From the NCBI GenBank assembly GCA_964573285.1, contig CAZNJD010000075.1:1-19389 (forward strand): DNA of 19,389 nucleotides. Direction: 5' to 3'. The translations under genes and the position numbers were made by a program. Of the stretch, positions 1-7,194 are shown in pieces. Position 1 is the stretch's first letter; every line of letters starts with the position of its first letter. The DNA comes from UBA1140 sp964573285. GTDB taxonomy: Bacteria > Campylobacterota > Campylobacteria > Campylobacterales > Sulfurovaceae. The notes under the pieces are model-generated. The model was not told the origin of the DNA. It ran no database searches and worked only from the letters and a program-made list of their open reading frames with translations.

Positions 1-42
1 ACTCATAATTTTGCTTTAGCATCAGGTGTATTTGTTCACAAT
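1..42 (+). other. C-terminal end of the GyrB intein (blocks F/G)
   Basis: Frame 1 reads THNFALASGVFVHN and then Ser at 43-45. This is the intein C-terminal signature: a hydrophobic strand, the penultimate His and terminal Asn that cyclises, followed by a Ser nucleophile in the C-extein. The host sequence after the junction, SAKQGRDR, joins GDSAGG in intein-free GyrB proteins, so the insertion site is GG/S. From memory, the cyanobacterial Synechocystis GyrB intein ends almost identically at the same site. The intein start and any endonuclease domain lie upstream of the window. Confidence 0.9.
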
Positions 43-1080
43 TCAGCCAAGCAAGGAAGAGACCGAGTTTTTCAAGCGATTTTACCACTAAAAGGTAAGA
101 TTTTGAATGTGGAAAAAGCAAGATTAGAGAAAATATTAAAATCTGATGAGATTAAAAATATGATTACAGCTTTGGGGTGTGGAATTGGTGATGAGTTTAA
201 TGAAGATAAACTGAGATACCATAAAGTAATAATTATGACTGATGCTGATGTTGATGGAAGTCATATTCAAACATTGCTTATGACATTCTTTTTTAGATTT
301 TTAAAACCTATTATATCAAAAGGATACCTCTATTTAGCTCAACCACCTCTATATAGATACAAAAAAGGTAAAAATGAGACTTATCTAAAAGATGATAAAG
401 CCCTCAATGATTTTTTGATAGAAAATGGTATCGGAGTTTTAGAGTCCAAGACTATGGGAAGACAAGATTTGACAGAACTATTTAAGCTAGTTGCCTATTA
501 CAAAATGACTCTAACAGAGATAGAGAAACGATTTGCTCTGCCTGAAGTAGTACGATATATGATAGAAAATCCTGATATTATCTCAGCAGATAATCAAAAT
601 TTATCTATTATCATTGAAAAATATATTAATGGATTAGGTTATAATATTTTGAGTAAAACAGTAAATGATGAACTTTTACACTATTTTGTACAAACAAATG
701 ATGGATTAGAAGAGTTAATAATTGATGATAATCTATTTACTAGTCCTTACTATAATGAAGCTATTTATATGTATCAGAAGATTAATGATAGAATTACAGA
801 TGAGTTTAAAAACAAAGATATACTGCTACTTCTAAATATGATAGAAAGCAGTGCCAAAAAAGGTGCATATATCCAAAGATATAAAGGTCTAGGAGAGATG
901 AACCCTGAACAACTTTGGGAGACTACCATGAACCCTGAAGATAGACGACTTCTTAAAGTAGTAATAGATGATGATGAGATAGCAAGTGATACATTTGTAC
1001 TATTTATGGGTGATGAGGTTGAACCAAGACGGGCTTATATTGAGACACATGCCAAAGATGTAAAACATTTGGATGTTTAA
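1..1080 (+). CDS. gyrB: DNA gyrase subunit B, C-terminal part, preceded by the end of an intein (partial)
   Basis: GyrB supplies the ATPase and TOPRIM parts of the A2B2 gyrase that introduces negative supercoils. The frame is open from base 1, so the 5' end lies outside the window. The first 14 codons (THNFALASGVFVHN) are the C-terminus of an intein. GyrB sequence resumes at SAKQGRDR (base 43), which normally follows EGDSAGG in the TOPRIM domain. The Mg-binding TDADVDGSH motif is at about 238-264. The family-typical RYKGLGEMNPEQLWETTMNP stretch is near 880-940. The frame ends with TAA at 1078-1080. An internal ATG at 103 is not the true start. Gene identity is certain; the missing part is everything before the intein end. 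queF follows after 30 bases and is probably co-transcribed. Confidence 0.97.
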   Translation, partial: THNFALASGVFVHNSAKQGRDRVFQAILPLKGKILNVEKARLEKILKSDEIKNMITALGCGIGDEFNEDKLRYHKVIIMTDADVDGSHIQTLLMTFFFRFLKPIISKGYLYLAQPPLYRYKKGKNETYLKDDKALNDFLIENGIGVLESKTMGRQDLTELFKLVAYYKMTLTEIEKRFALPEVVRYMIENPDIISADNQNLSIIIEKYINGLGYNILSKTVNDELLHYFVQTNDGLEELIIDDNLFTSPYYNEAIYMYQKINDRITDEFKNKDILLLLNMIESSAKKGAYIQRYKGLGEMNPEQLWETTMNPEDRRLLKVVIDDDEIASDTFVLFMGDEVEPRRAYIETHAKDVKHLDV

Positions 1081-1110
1081 ATATAATAAATAATAATATT
1101 TAGGAAAGAG

Positions 1111-1497
1111 ATGAAATACGGCGAAAAAGATATAATAGAGTTTGATATAAATGCAACAGAGAACTATTGGGATAATAATCATCCCAAAAACTATACTATA
1201 GATATAGATTTGCCAGAGTTTATGTGCAAATGTCCAAGAAGTGGATACCCTGATTTTGCAACTATTCATCTTAGTTACTCACCTGATAAAAAAGTGATAG
1301 AGTTAAAAGCTTTGAAACTCTATATTAATAGTTTTATGAACAGACACATCTCACATGAGGACTCTGCTAATGAGATTTTTGATGCACTTTTATCAAATCT
1401 TAATCCTAAATGGATAAGAATTGTTGCCGATTTTAATCCTAGAGGAAATGTTCATACTATTATTACTATTGATAGTCGGGACAACTTAAAGTTATAA
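1111..1497 (+). CDS. queF: NADPH-dependent 7-cyano-7-deazaguanine reductase QueF, type I
   Basis: This enzyme reduces the nitrile preQ0 to the amine preQ1 with two NADPH, a cytoplasmic step of queuosine synthesis for tRNA. The 128-residue length is that of the short, single-domain type I (YkvM-like) form. The CPRSGYPDFATI stretch supplies the nucleophile Cys41, which forms the thioimide, and the acid Asp48. The family motif ELKALKLY is at residues 64-71, and substrate-binding His82-Glu83 lie in ISHED. The start is chosen because AGGAAAGAG lies immediately upstream. It begins 30 bases after gyrB with no terminator between them, so it is probably in the gyrB transcript. No other queuosine genes are in view. 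Confidence 0.95.
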   Translation: MKYGEKDIIEFDINATENYWDNNHPKNYTIDIDLPEFMCKCPRSGYPDFATIHLSYSPDKKVIELKALKLYINSFMNRHISHEDSANEIFDALLSNLNPKWIRIVADFNPRGNVHTIITIDSRDNLKL

Positions 1498-1584
1498 TAT
1501 TCTTGATTTTGTATCAGATATGATTGGTGCTATTATTTTTTCAATTTTTTATAAGTAATCTTAGAAGAGCAATGAAAAAAATGT

Positions 1585-1590
1585 TATACT
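1585..1590 (+). promoter_or_regulatory. Putative -10 box for the LysM gene
   Basis: TATACT lies 28 bases before the start codon, within the AT-rich 121-base gap after queF. No good -35 is present. In Campylobacterota, sigma-70 promoters often rely on the -10 box and periodic T-rich upstream DNA rather than a -35 box. A ribosome site, TAGGGA, follows at about 1606-1611. The rest of the gap shows nothing else I can support. Confidence 0.45.
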
Positions 1591-1618
1591 TTTAAAAAAA
1601 TTTGGTAGGGAAAAAATA

Positions 1619-2566
1619 ATGATAAATAGTAATGAGCATAAAGAGAAGGCACCTTTTAGTGATCCTATGTTTAATAGGGGTAATAATGATATTATAAAAT
1701 CTCATAAGCAAGAATATAATGATAATTTTAATTATGATTATGATTACGAAGAAAAGAATGATAAAAATATTATCATACCTATAGTATCTGTTATAATAGT
1801 AGGTATTCTTGGATATTTTGGATTTAATTATCTACAAAGTGATAATAAAAAAGATATAGAACAATCAAATATAACCAAAGAGATAGTAGATACTCAAACT
1901 ATAAAAGAAGATAAGGAAGATAAAAAAGAGATTGCTATAAAAGTTACACCTACTCCTATAGTTAAAATAGATAAACCTAACATAAAATTAAAAGAGCCAG
2001 AAGTAACACCCCTTCTAATAGTTGAAAAACCAAAAGAGATAGTTAAGGTAAAAAGTAAACCACATATTATTAAAAAGGTAGAAGAAAAAAATACCAAGAT
2101 TAAAACAAAGAGTCAAAAATCAAAGAGTCCAAAAGTTAAGAAATTAAAAGTTAAAAAATCAAAAGTTAAGAAAATAAAAAAAGTTGAAAAACCTAAAAAA
2201 CCTCAATATAGAGTAATAACTATCAAAAAAGGAGATACATTAGCATCTATTTCCAAAAGATTTTATGGTAATTCTATGGAGTTCAAAAGAATTATAAGAG
2301 CCAATAGAGATATAAAACGAGCCTCTACACGGTTACGAGTTGGACAAAAAATTATTATTCCTATAGTCAAACCTAAAAAAGTGGATAAAAAGATAACGAA
2401 GAAAAGAAGAGTTATTACAGTAAAAAAAGGTGATACTCTAGCAATTATAGCAAAGAGATTTTATGGAGACTCTTCTAAATTTAAAAAAATAATAAATGCA
2501 AATTATAAAATCAAAAATGAACGAAGTCGTTTACATATTGGACAGAAAATTTATGTTCCTAGATAA
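1619..2566 (+). CDS. Membrane-anchored protein with two C-terminal LysM domains
   Basis: I do not recognise a named gene. The 315-residue protein has an Asn/Asp/Tyr-rich N-terminus (1-50) and one hydrophobic segment (about 51-71), with no cleavage site. A long Lys/Glu/Pro-rich linker (about 75-197) follows, and then two LysM repeats. LysM1 is about residues 198-249 (KKGDTLASISKRFYG...VGQKIIIP) and LysM2 about 264-314 (KKGDTLAIIAKRFYG...IGQKIYVP). The 50-residue head is probably cytoplasmic and the rest periplasmic. LysM domains bind N-acetylglucosamine-containing glycans such as peptidoglycan, so a role tethering the inner membrane to the wall is likely. No hydrolase domain is present. The linker contains a short tandem repeat at 2131-2175. 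It stands alone between queF and leuC with its own promoter-like sequence. Confidence 0.85.
   Translation: MINSNEHKEKAPFSDPMFNRGNNDIIKSHKQEYNDNFNYDYDYEEKNDKNIIIPIVSVIIVGILGYFGFNYLQSDNKKDIEQSNITKEIVDTQTIKEDKEDKKEIAIKVTPTPIVKIDKPNIKLKEPEVTPLLIVEKPKEIVKVKSKPHIIKKVEEKNTKIKTKSQKSKSPKVKKLKVKKSKVKKIKKVEKPKKPQYRVITIKKGDTLASISKRFYGNSMEFKRIIRANRDIKRASTRLRVGQKIIIPIVKPKKVDKKITKKRRVITVKKGDTLAIIAKRFYGDSSKFKKIINANYKIKNERSRLHIGQKIYVPR
2131..2175 (+). repeat. Three tandem 15-base units encoding a Lys-rich pentapeptide
   Basis: The sequence reads AAAAGTTAAGAAATT, AAAAGTTAAAAAATC and AAAAGTTAAGAAAAT in succession. Because 15 bases are five codons, the repeat extends the basic linker of the LysM protein in frame as xKVKK units (residues about 171-185: PKVKK, LKVKK, SKVKK). 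Copy-number change would lengthen or shorten the linker without a frameshift. Confidence 0.75.
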
Positions 2567-2602
2567 GAAATATAAATATCAAAAAGCATAAACAATTTTC
2601 GC

Positions 2603-2634
2603 TATAATTGCCATAATTATTATATATGTAAGGA
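2603..2634 (+). promoter_or_regulatory. Putative leuC promoter -10 box and ribosome site
   Basis: TATAAT at 2603-2608 is a perfect -10 hexamer in the 74-base gap after the LysM gene. AAGGA at 2630-2634 is a clear Shine-Dalgarno site six bases before the leuC ATG. No leader-peptide attenuator or leucine-codon run is visible. Confidence 0.5.
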
Positions 2635-2640
2635 TGAAAA

Positions 2641-3918
2641 ATGGGACAAACCATTACTGAGAAAATCTTCTCTGAACACGCAGAACGAAATGTAGAAGCA
2701 GGAGAGATTGTTAGAGTTAATATTGATATGATTATAGGGAATGATATTACTACACCTATATCTATACGAGCATTTGAAGATAGTGGTGCTAAAGAGATGG
2801 CTAGACCAGATAGCTTTTGCATAGTTATGGACCACTATATACCTGCCAAAGATATAGCATCAGCTAATCAAGCAAAAATATCACGAGAATTTGCTTATAA
2901 ACATAATATGAAATACTTTTTCGATGAAAAAGATATGGGAATAGAACATGCGTTGCTTCCTGAAAAAGGATTAGTAATTCCTGGGGATGTAATTATTGGA
3001 GCTGATAGTCATACTTGTACACATGGGGCTTTAGGTGCATTTAGTACTGGTATGGGTAGTACTGATATATCTTTTGGAATGATAACTGGTGGAAATTGGT
3101 TCAAAGTACCAGAAACTATAAAAGTAGAGCTACTTGGTAAACCTCAACAACATGTATATGGTAAAGATATTATATTAGAACTTATTCGTAGAATTGGTGT
3201 TGATGGGGCTTTGTATAAGACTATTGAATTTAGTGGTGAAGGTGTGGCTCATTTGGGTATGGCTGATAGATTTTCTATATCCAATATGGTTATAGAAGCA
3301 GGAGCTAAAAATGGTATATTTGCTGTTGATGATATTACTAGAAAATATTTGGATGAAAGAGCAGATGCTAATGGTGGACTAAGAGCAGAACCAAAAATTC
3401 ATTATTCTGATAATGATGCTAAATATTCTCAAGTAATTACTATAGATTTAGACAAATTATCTCCTGTAATTGCATATCCATTTCTACCATCAAATGGTAA
3501 AAGTATGGAAGAGGCTGTCAAAGATAATTTGAAAATCGACCAAGTTATGATAGGTAGTTGTACTAATGGACGGATAGAAGATTTACGAATTGCCGCCAAA
3601 ATTATGAAAGGCAAAAAAGTAGCTAAACAGACTAGAATGATAGTAACTCCTGCTACCCAAAAGATTTTTCTTCAAGCTCAAAAAGAGGGATTGATGGAAA
3701 TTTTGATAAATGCAGGTGCTGTTGTATCTAATCCTACTTGTGGAGCATGTTTGGGTGGATATATGGGAATTTTGGGTGATGGTGAGCGATGTGTAGCTAC
3801 TACTAACCGAAACTTTGTAGGTCGAATGGGAGCTAGAAGCTCTGAAATTTATTTAGCCAACTCTGCTGTAGCTGCTGCTAGTGCTATTGCTGGTAAATTA
3901 GTTGACCCTAGAGATTAA
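2641..3918 (+). CDS. leuC: 3-isopropylmalate dehydratase large subunit, LeuC type 2
   Basis: With LeuD it isomerises 2-isopropylmalate to 3-isopropylmalate in leucine synthesis, in the cytoplasm. The 425-residue length fits the shorter LeuC2/HacA-like subfamily rather than the roughly 465-residue enterobacterial type. Three cysteines for the [4Fe-4S] cluster are visible: Cys307 in IGSCTNGR, and Cys367 and Cys370 in NPTCGACLGG. The conserved GADSHTCTHGALGAFSTGMG segment (about 120-139) is intact. The start has a good ribosome site and matches the family N-terminus (MGQTITEKIF). No leuD, leuA or leuB is adjacent. Homoaconitase-like members of this family exist, but the isopropylmalate role is the likelier one in this lineage. 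Confidence 0.93.
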   Translation: MGQTITEKIFSEHAERNVEAGEIVRVNIDMIIGNDITTPISIRAFEDSGAKEMARPDSFCIVMDHYIPAKDIASANQAKISREFAYKHNMKYFFDEKDMGIEHALLPEKGLVIPGDVIIGADSHTCTHGALGAFSTGMGSTDISFGMITGGNWFKVPETIKVELLGKPQQHVYGKDIILELIRRIGVDGALYKTIEFSGEGVAHLGMADRFSISNMVIEAGAKNGIFAVDDITRKYLDERADANGGLRAEPKIHYSDNDAKYSQVITIDLDKLSPVIAYPFLPSNGKSMEEAVKDNLKIDQVMIGSCTNGRIEDLRIAAKIMKGKKVAKQTRMIVTPATQKIFLQAQKEGLMEILINAGAVVSNPTCGACLGGYMGILGDGERCVATTNRNFVGRMGARSSEIYLANSAVAAASAIAGKLVDPRD

Positions 3919-3924
3919 AATATA

Positions 3925-3960
3925 TAGAGATAGATTGAACAATTACTCTTTTTGTCTCTA
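3925..3960 (+). terminator. Weak stem-loop after leuC
   Basis: TAGAGATA (3925-3932) can pair with TGTCTCTA (3953-3960) with one U-G wobble, seven bases after the leuC stop. It encloses 20 bases. No U-tract follows the 3' arm, so it is not a classic intrinsic terminator and may be chance or an mRNA 3'-end structure. Confidence 0.25.
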
Positions 3961-4008
3961 AAACAACTTGACAAATCCCTAAATTTCACAATTAGTTGAC
4001 ATTTGCTA

Positions 4009-4017
4009 TGATATAAT
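4009..4017 (+). promoter_or_regulatory. Extended -10 promoter for the SPOR-like gene
   Basis: TGATATAAT combines the extended TG with a perfect TATAAT, 25 bases before the start at 4043. Two TTGACA hexamers lie upstream at 3968-3973 and 3996-4001. Neither is at a normal 16-18 base spacing (10 and 38 bases), so they do not act as a standard -35 pair for this box. Confidence 0.55.
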
Positions 4018-4042
4018 AGTATTAAAAAAAAGGTATTTAAAT

Positions 4043-4996
4043 ATGATAAAAATTATACTATTTATTTTAGTTTCTATAAATATAAGTTATGCAAATGGAA
4101 GAAAATATTATATTCAATTGGGAAGTTTTAGACAGTTACCTGTTTTGCAGAGAACTATCAATCACTTACCTCAAGATTTGCGTTCTCATATTGTAATAGT
4201 TAACTCTAATGGATGGTATATCCCTTTTGCATACCATACAAGGAAAAAATATGCTCTAATAAAAAAGATACCTAGTTATAAACGGTATTTCCCTGATGCA
4301 CATATCAATAGCTCTTCTTATATATTAAATCATCAAATCATTCGTAACTATACAAAAAATGCTAAAAAAAGATATACCCCTCCAGTCAGAGTACAAGAGT
4401 ATCAAAATGTTGCAATCTCTGAAGATGATAATATTTTACCATATATCCCAAGCGTAATATATGAAACAAGACCCATTCCTACACCTAAACAAGAGATAAT
4501 CATTCCCAAACCTAAAAAAGAGGTAACTAAAAGAAGAAAGAAATATAAATATTTTAATAAAAGGATGTTGAGTGGTCATCACTACTATTTAGCTTATAAA
4601 TCTACTAGAAATAGTCCTGACCTTTTAGTAAAAGTAAGTTTCTATAATCATGAAGTAATTTATGAACCATTAATAGGTAGTATGAATATGAGAGATGCTA
4701 AATATTTAGTAAAAGACAAAAAATTATATATGTTTGCAGACAATTTTTTAAAAGATGGTGCATTTTCAAAAATTGAGGGAAATAGAAAAGATTATATCTT
4801 AGTATCTAGTTGGTATAATAATAAAAAACTAAATACTTTAAGATATTATTATGATATCAATAAAGCCAAAAGATATTTAGGTGAGAAACGCTCTGGTTCA
4901 TTAGCTACGGCACTAGAAGATGGTGAGTTTGATGGACTCCATCAAGCTTTTAATGGTGTTGATGGAATTTATATTGGTGGAGATGATAGTTATTAG
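4043..4996 (+). CDS. Secreted protein of unknown function with a SPOR-like N-terminal region
   Basis: No named family is certain. A signal peptide is clear (residues 1-17, MIKIILFILVSINISYA, then NG), so the mature protein is probably periplasmic. Residues 21-60 (starting KYYIQLGSFRQLPVLQRTI) look like the start of a SPOR peptidoglycan-binding fold, with its aromatic-x-hydrophobic-Q-hydrophobic-GSF pattern. A Pro/Lys/Arg-rich linker (about 143-168) leads to a Tyr/Lys-rich C-terminal domain (about 172-317) that I cannot assign. The tail is Gly/Asp-rich (residues about 293-317). The stop TAG at 4994-4996 overlaps the stop of the converging minus-strand gene. With the LysM gene upstream, this is the second wall-binding candidate nearby. 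Confidence 0.8.
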   Translation: MIKIILFILVSINISYANGRKYYIQLGSFRQLPVLQRTINHLPQDLRSHIVIVNSNGWYIPFAYHTRKKYALIKKIPSYKRYFPDAHINSSSYILNHQIIRNYTKNAKKRYTPPVRVQEYQNVAISEDDNILPYIPSVIYETRPIPTPKQEIIIPKPKKEVTKRRKKYKYFNKRMLSGHHYYLAYKSTRNSPDLLVKVSFYNHEVIYEPLIGSMNMRDAKYLVKDKKLYMFADNFLKDGAFSKIEGNRKDYILVSSWYNNKKLNTLRYYYDINKAKRYLGEKRSGSLATALEDGEFDGLHQAFNGVDGIYIGGDDSY

Positions 4997-6096
4997 ATAT
5001 TTTGCATAAATTGAGGGTGTTCTTGTAGATACCAAAGAATTCCTCCAGCAATTATCATTATAAAAATTATTAATGATATAATTTTACTCCAGCTATATGG
5101 TCTCTCTCCTACTATTTTACCATTTTGAGCATTTATTGCATAGTTATATATCTTGTTTTTGTATTTAAATTTTGCTGTCCATATAGGAAATAGTGTATTT
5201 TTGTAAGTTACATCATGGTAACTTGTTTGTTTCCTATCTATTTGCTGTTGGTCTCCACCTATATCTTGTTTGATACTATTTCTAATAGTTATATCCATTT
5301 GCATTTTGGCAAATTCAAATCCACTATCAAGTCCTATAGTATATTCTTCAGACTCAAATCCTGATAGATATTTCTCATTAAATGGTATTAGTTTGGTAGT
5401 ATCCCAAGGGGCTAAACTGTCCAATATAGTATGAGATATAGTTTTGGAAGCACCTACAGTTATATCATCAAAACTATTATAAACTATGCCTCTAACTGGT
5501 CTCCACTTTATTCTTGGTTCTTTCTCTTGTATTATCTGTTCTCTACCATTTATTATCACTCTTTTCTCTACAGTTATATAATATATATCACCTCTTTGTC
5601 CACTATATTGTGTAGTGGTTTGGCTATCATATGTCCAGTATGGTAAGTAGTAGCCTGTTAATTGACCATGTCCATCTACTAAGTGTTTTAATTCCGTTGG
5701 TGCAAACCATAATGAACCAATCCATTTTCTAAATTTCTCTTGTGCATCTTTGTGCGTGACATTGAAAGGTAAAATAGATTTAGGTGTAATTTTTTGTGTA
5801 AACTCTGTAATAGCAGGTGTACCGCAATATGGACAATTGGAACTAATAGAGTATGGTGTCAGGGTAAATATGGCTGAACATTTAGTACATTTAATCTCTT
5901 TTTCTATCTTTTGTTTTTGCTGTTTATCCAAGTGTGTTAAAGCATTATTGAAATCATACTCTTCTATAACTTGATTTGATTTTTCTATTGGTTCTTGAGT
6001 AGAACAAAAAGGACAAATCAAAGAGTCTGTAGATGGAACATAACGCAAAGGCCCCCCACAATTTTTGCAGGTAAAATTTATAGATTGGAATTTCAT
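4993..6096 (-). CDS. Twin zinc-ribbon protein with a C-terminal membrane anchor (YdjG-like)
   Basis: The N-terminus holds two zinc-ribbon units: CKNC (Cys10, Cys13) with CPFC (28, 31), and CTKC (70, 73) with CPYC (88, 91). A mostly beta middle domain (about 105-330) follows, then one transmembrane helix (about 338-356) and a short tail. Related proteins are often annotated as TFIIB-type zinc ribbon or, wrongly, as PriA-like. No helicase motif is present. Homologues such as Bacillus YdjG sit next to SPFH/YdjI genes, as here, and the partnership is thought to act in membrane stress with PspA. It starts three bases after the SPFH gene ends and is the last gene of the minus-strand cluster. The exact biochemical role is unknown. 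Confidence 0.85.
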   Translation of the reverse strand: MKFQSINFTCKNCGGPLRYVPSTDSLICPFCSTQEPIEKSNQVIEEYDFNNALTHLDKQQKQKIEKEIKCTKCSAIFTLTPYSISSNCPYCGTPAITEFTQKITPKSILPFNVTHKDAQEKFRKWIGSLWFAPTELKHLVDGHGQLTGYYLPYWTYDSQTTTQYSGQRGDIYYITVEKRVIINGREQIIQEKEPRIKWRPVRGIVYNSFDDITVGASKTISHTILDSLAPWDTTKLIPFNEKYLSGFESEEYTIGLDSGFEFAKMQMDITIRNSIKQDIGGDQQQIDRKQTSYHDVTYKNTLFPIWTAKFKYKNKIYNYAINAQNGKIVGERPYSWSKIISLIIFIMIIAGGILWYLQEHPQFMQNI

Positions 6097-6099
6097 GGT

Positions 6100-7185
6100 T
6101 TATGGAAGTGGTGGTGGAGTATTTTCAAAATAATTCTCAAAAACATTTTGAGCCGTATCCCAATCAGGCATCCCTTTACTCCATACTAGAGTATCTCTAT
6201 GTATAGCTCCTTTTGTTATCATATTTTTAATAATCCGAGTATCATAAGGACCCTCACTTGCACTATCTATAGCTATATGATATAGTTTCTCGTCTCTAGT
6301 TGGTAGGGGAGGGGGAGTACTTTTGTCTTCATACTTTTTGCCTATGGCATTTGCCATCTCTTGACCCATTGCAATTCCTGCACCCATACCAATCATATCA
6401 GATATACCTCCACCACCTTGAGCATTACCTAGTGCTTCACCTGCTTGATATTTGAGATTATCATCAAGATTTCCTGTAATCTCTCTACTTGTTCGTTTAT
6501 CCAGTGCTTTTTCTACATTATCAGGCAAGGATATATTTTCTACAATTACTTTGAGCAGTTGTAGTCCATACTCTCCAAAATATGGTGCTATATGTTCTGT
6601 CACATAATTACTAAATTTTTCATAATTAGATGCTAGTTCCAAAATTGGAATTTTGCTCTCTCCTAGCGTAGTAGTAAACTTAGATAAGATTAGATTTTTG
6701 AGCTGTTCTTGTACCTCATCAATAGTGAAGTGACTATCAGTCCCTACTATCTCTTTCATAAATGCTCCAGCATCTGTAATTCTTATCTCATAAGTTCCAA
6801 ATGCTCTAAGTCTTACCATTGAAAATTCAGGGTCTCGTACCATAATCGGATTTTTGGTTCCCCATTTGAGATTTGTAAATCGTTTAGTATTTACAAAATA
6901 TACTTCTGCTTTAAAAGGAGAATTAAACGCATGATCCCAATGTTCTAATGAGGTCATAATAGGTAAGTTTTTGGTCTCTAGCTCATAAATTCCAGGTTCT
7001 AATACATCTGCGATAACTCCCTCATTAACAAATACAGCTACTTGTGACTCTCTTACTGTGAGTTTAGCACCATATTTTATCTCATTTCCTTGTCGTGGAA
7101 ATCTATATACCATAGTATCATTACTGTCATCTGTCCACTCTATAACATCTATAAATTGACCACTTATCCAATCAAAAAGTCCCAT
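6100..7185 (-). CDS. SPFH-domain protein with C-terminal GYF_2-like domain (YdjI-like)
   Basis: The 361-residue protein belongs to the YdjI group, often annotated as 'virion core protein (lumpy skin disease virus)-like'. Residues about 25-235 form the SPFH/band-7-like part; there is no N-terminal membrane helix. A Gly-rich hinge (about 252-275, AQGGGG...GMGAGIAMG) is followed by a GYF_2-like domain (about 300-353) containing YHIAID...EGPYDT and the conserved-looking LVWSKGMPDW. The motif TPPPLP occurs twice, at 290-295 and at the extreme C-terminus (356-361). SPFH proteins oligomerise on membranes. GYF-type domains bind proline-rich peptides. It lies 9 bases after telA and 3 before the zinc-ribbon gene, so it is translated from the same operon. 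Confidence 0.88.
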   Translation of the reverse strand: MGLFDWISGQFIDVIEWTDDSNDTMVYRFPRQGNEIKYGAKLTVRESQVAVFVNEGVIADVLEPGIYELETKNLPIMTSLEHWDHAFNSPFKAEVYFVNTKRFTNLKWGTKNPIMVRDPEFSMVRLRAFGTYEIRITDAGAFMKEIVGTDSHFTIDEVQEQLKNLILSKFTTTLGESKIPILELASNYEKFSNYVTEHIAPYFGEYGLQLLKVIVENISLPDNVEKALDKRTSREITGNLDDNLKYQAGEALGNAQGGGGISDMIGMGAGIAMGQEMANAIGKKYEDKSTPPPLPTRDEKLYHIAIDSASEGPYDTRIIKNMITKGAIHRDTLVWSKGMPDWDTAQNVFENYFENTPPPLP

Positions 7186-7194
7186 ATCTTATCC

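Noticed and set aside
3968..4001. Two TTGACA boxes before the SPOR-like gene as a sigma-70 -35 pair
   Set aside because: Spacings to the TATAAT at 4012 are 38 and 10 bases, neither compatible with a -35/-10 pair. The extended -10 explains the promoter.
4993..6096. PriA helicase or TFIIB-like transcription factor
   Set aside because: Only the zinc ribbons are shared. There are no Walker or helicase motifs, and a transmembrane helix is present near the C-terminus.
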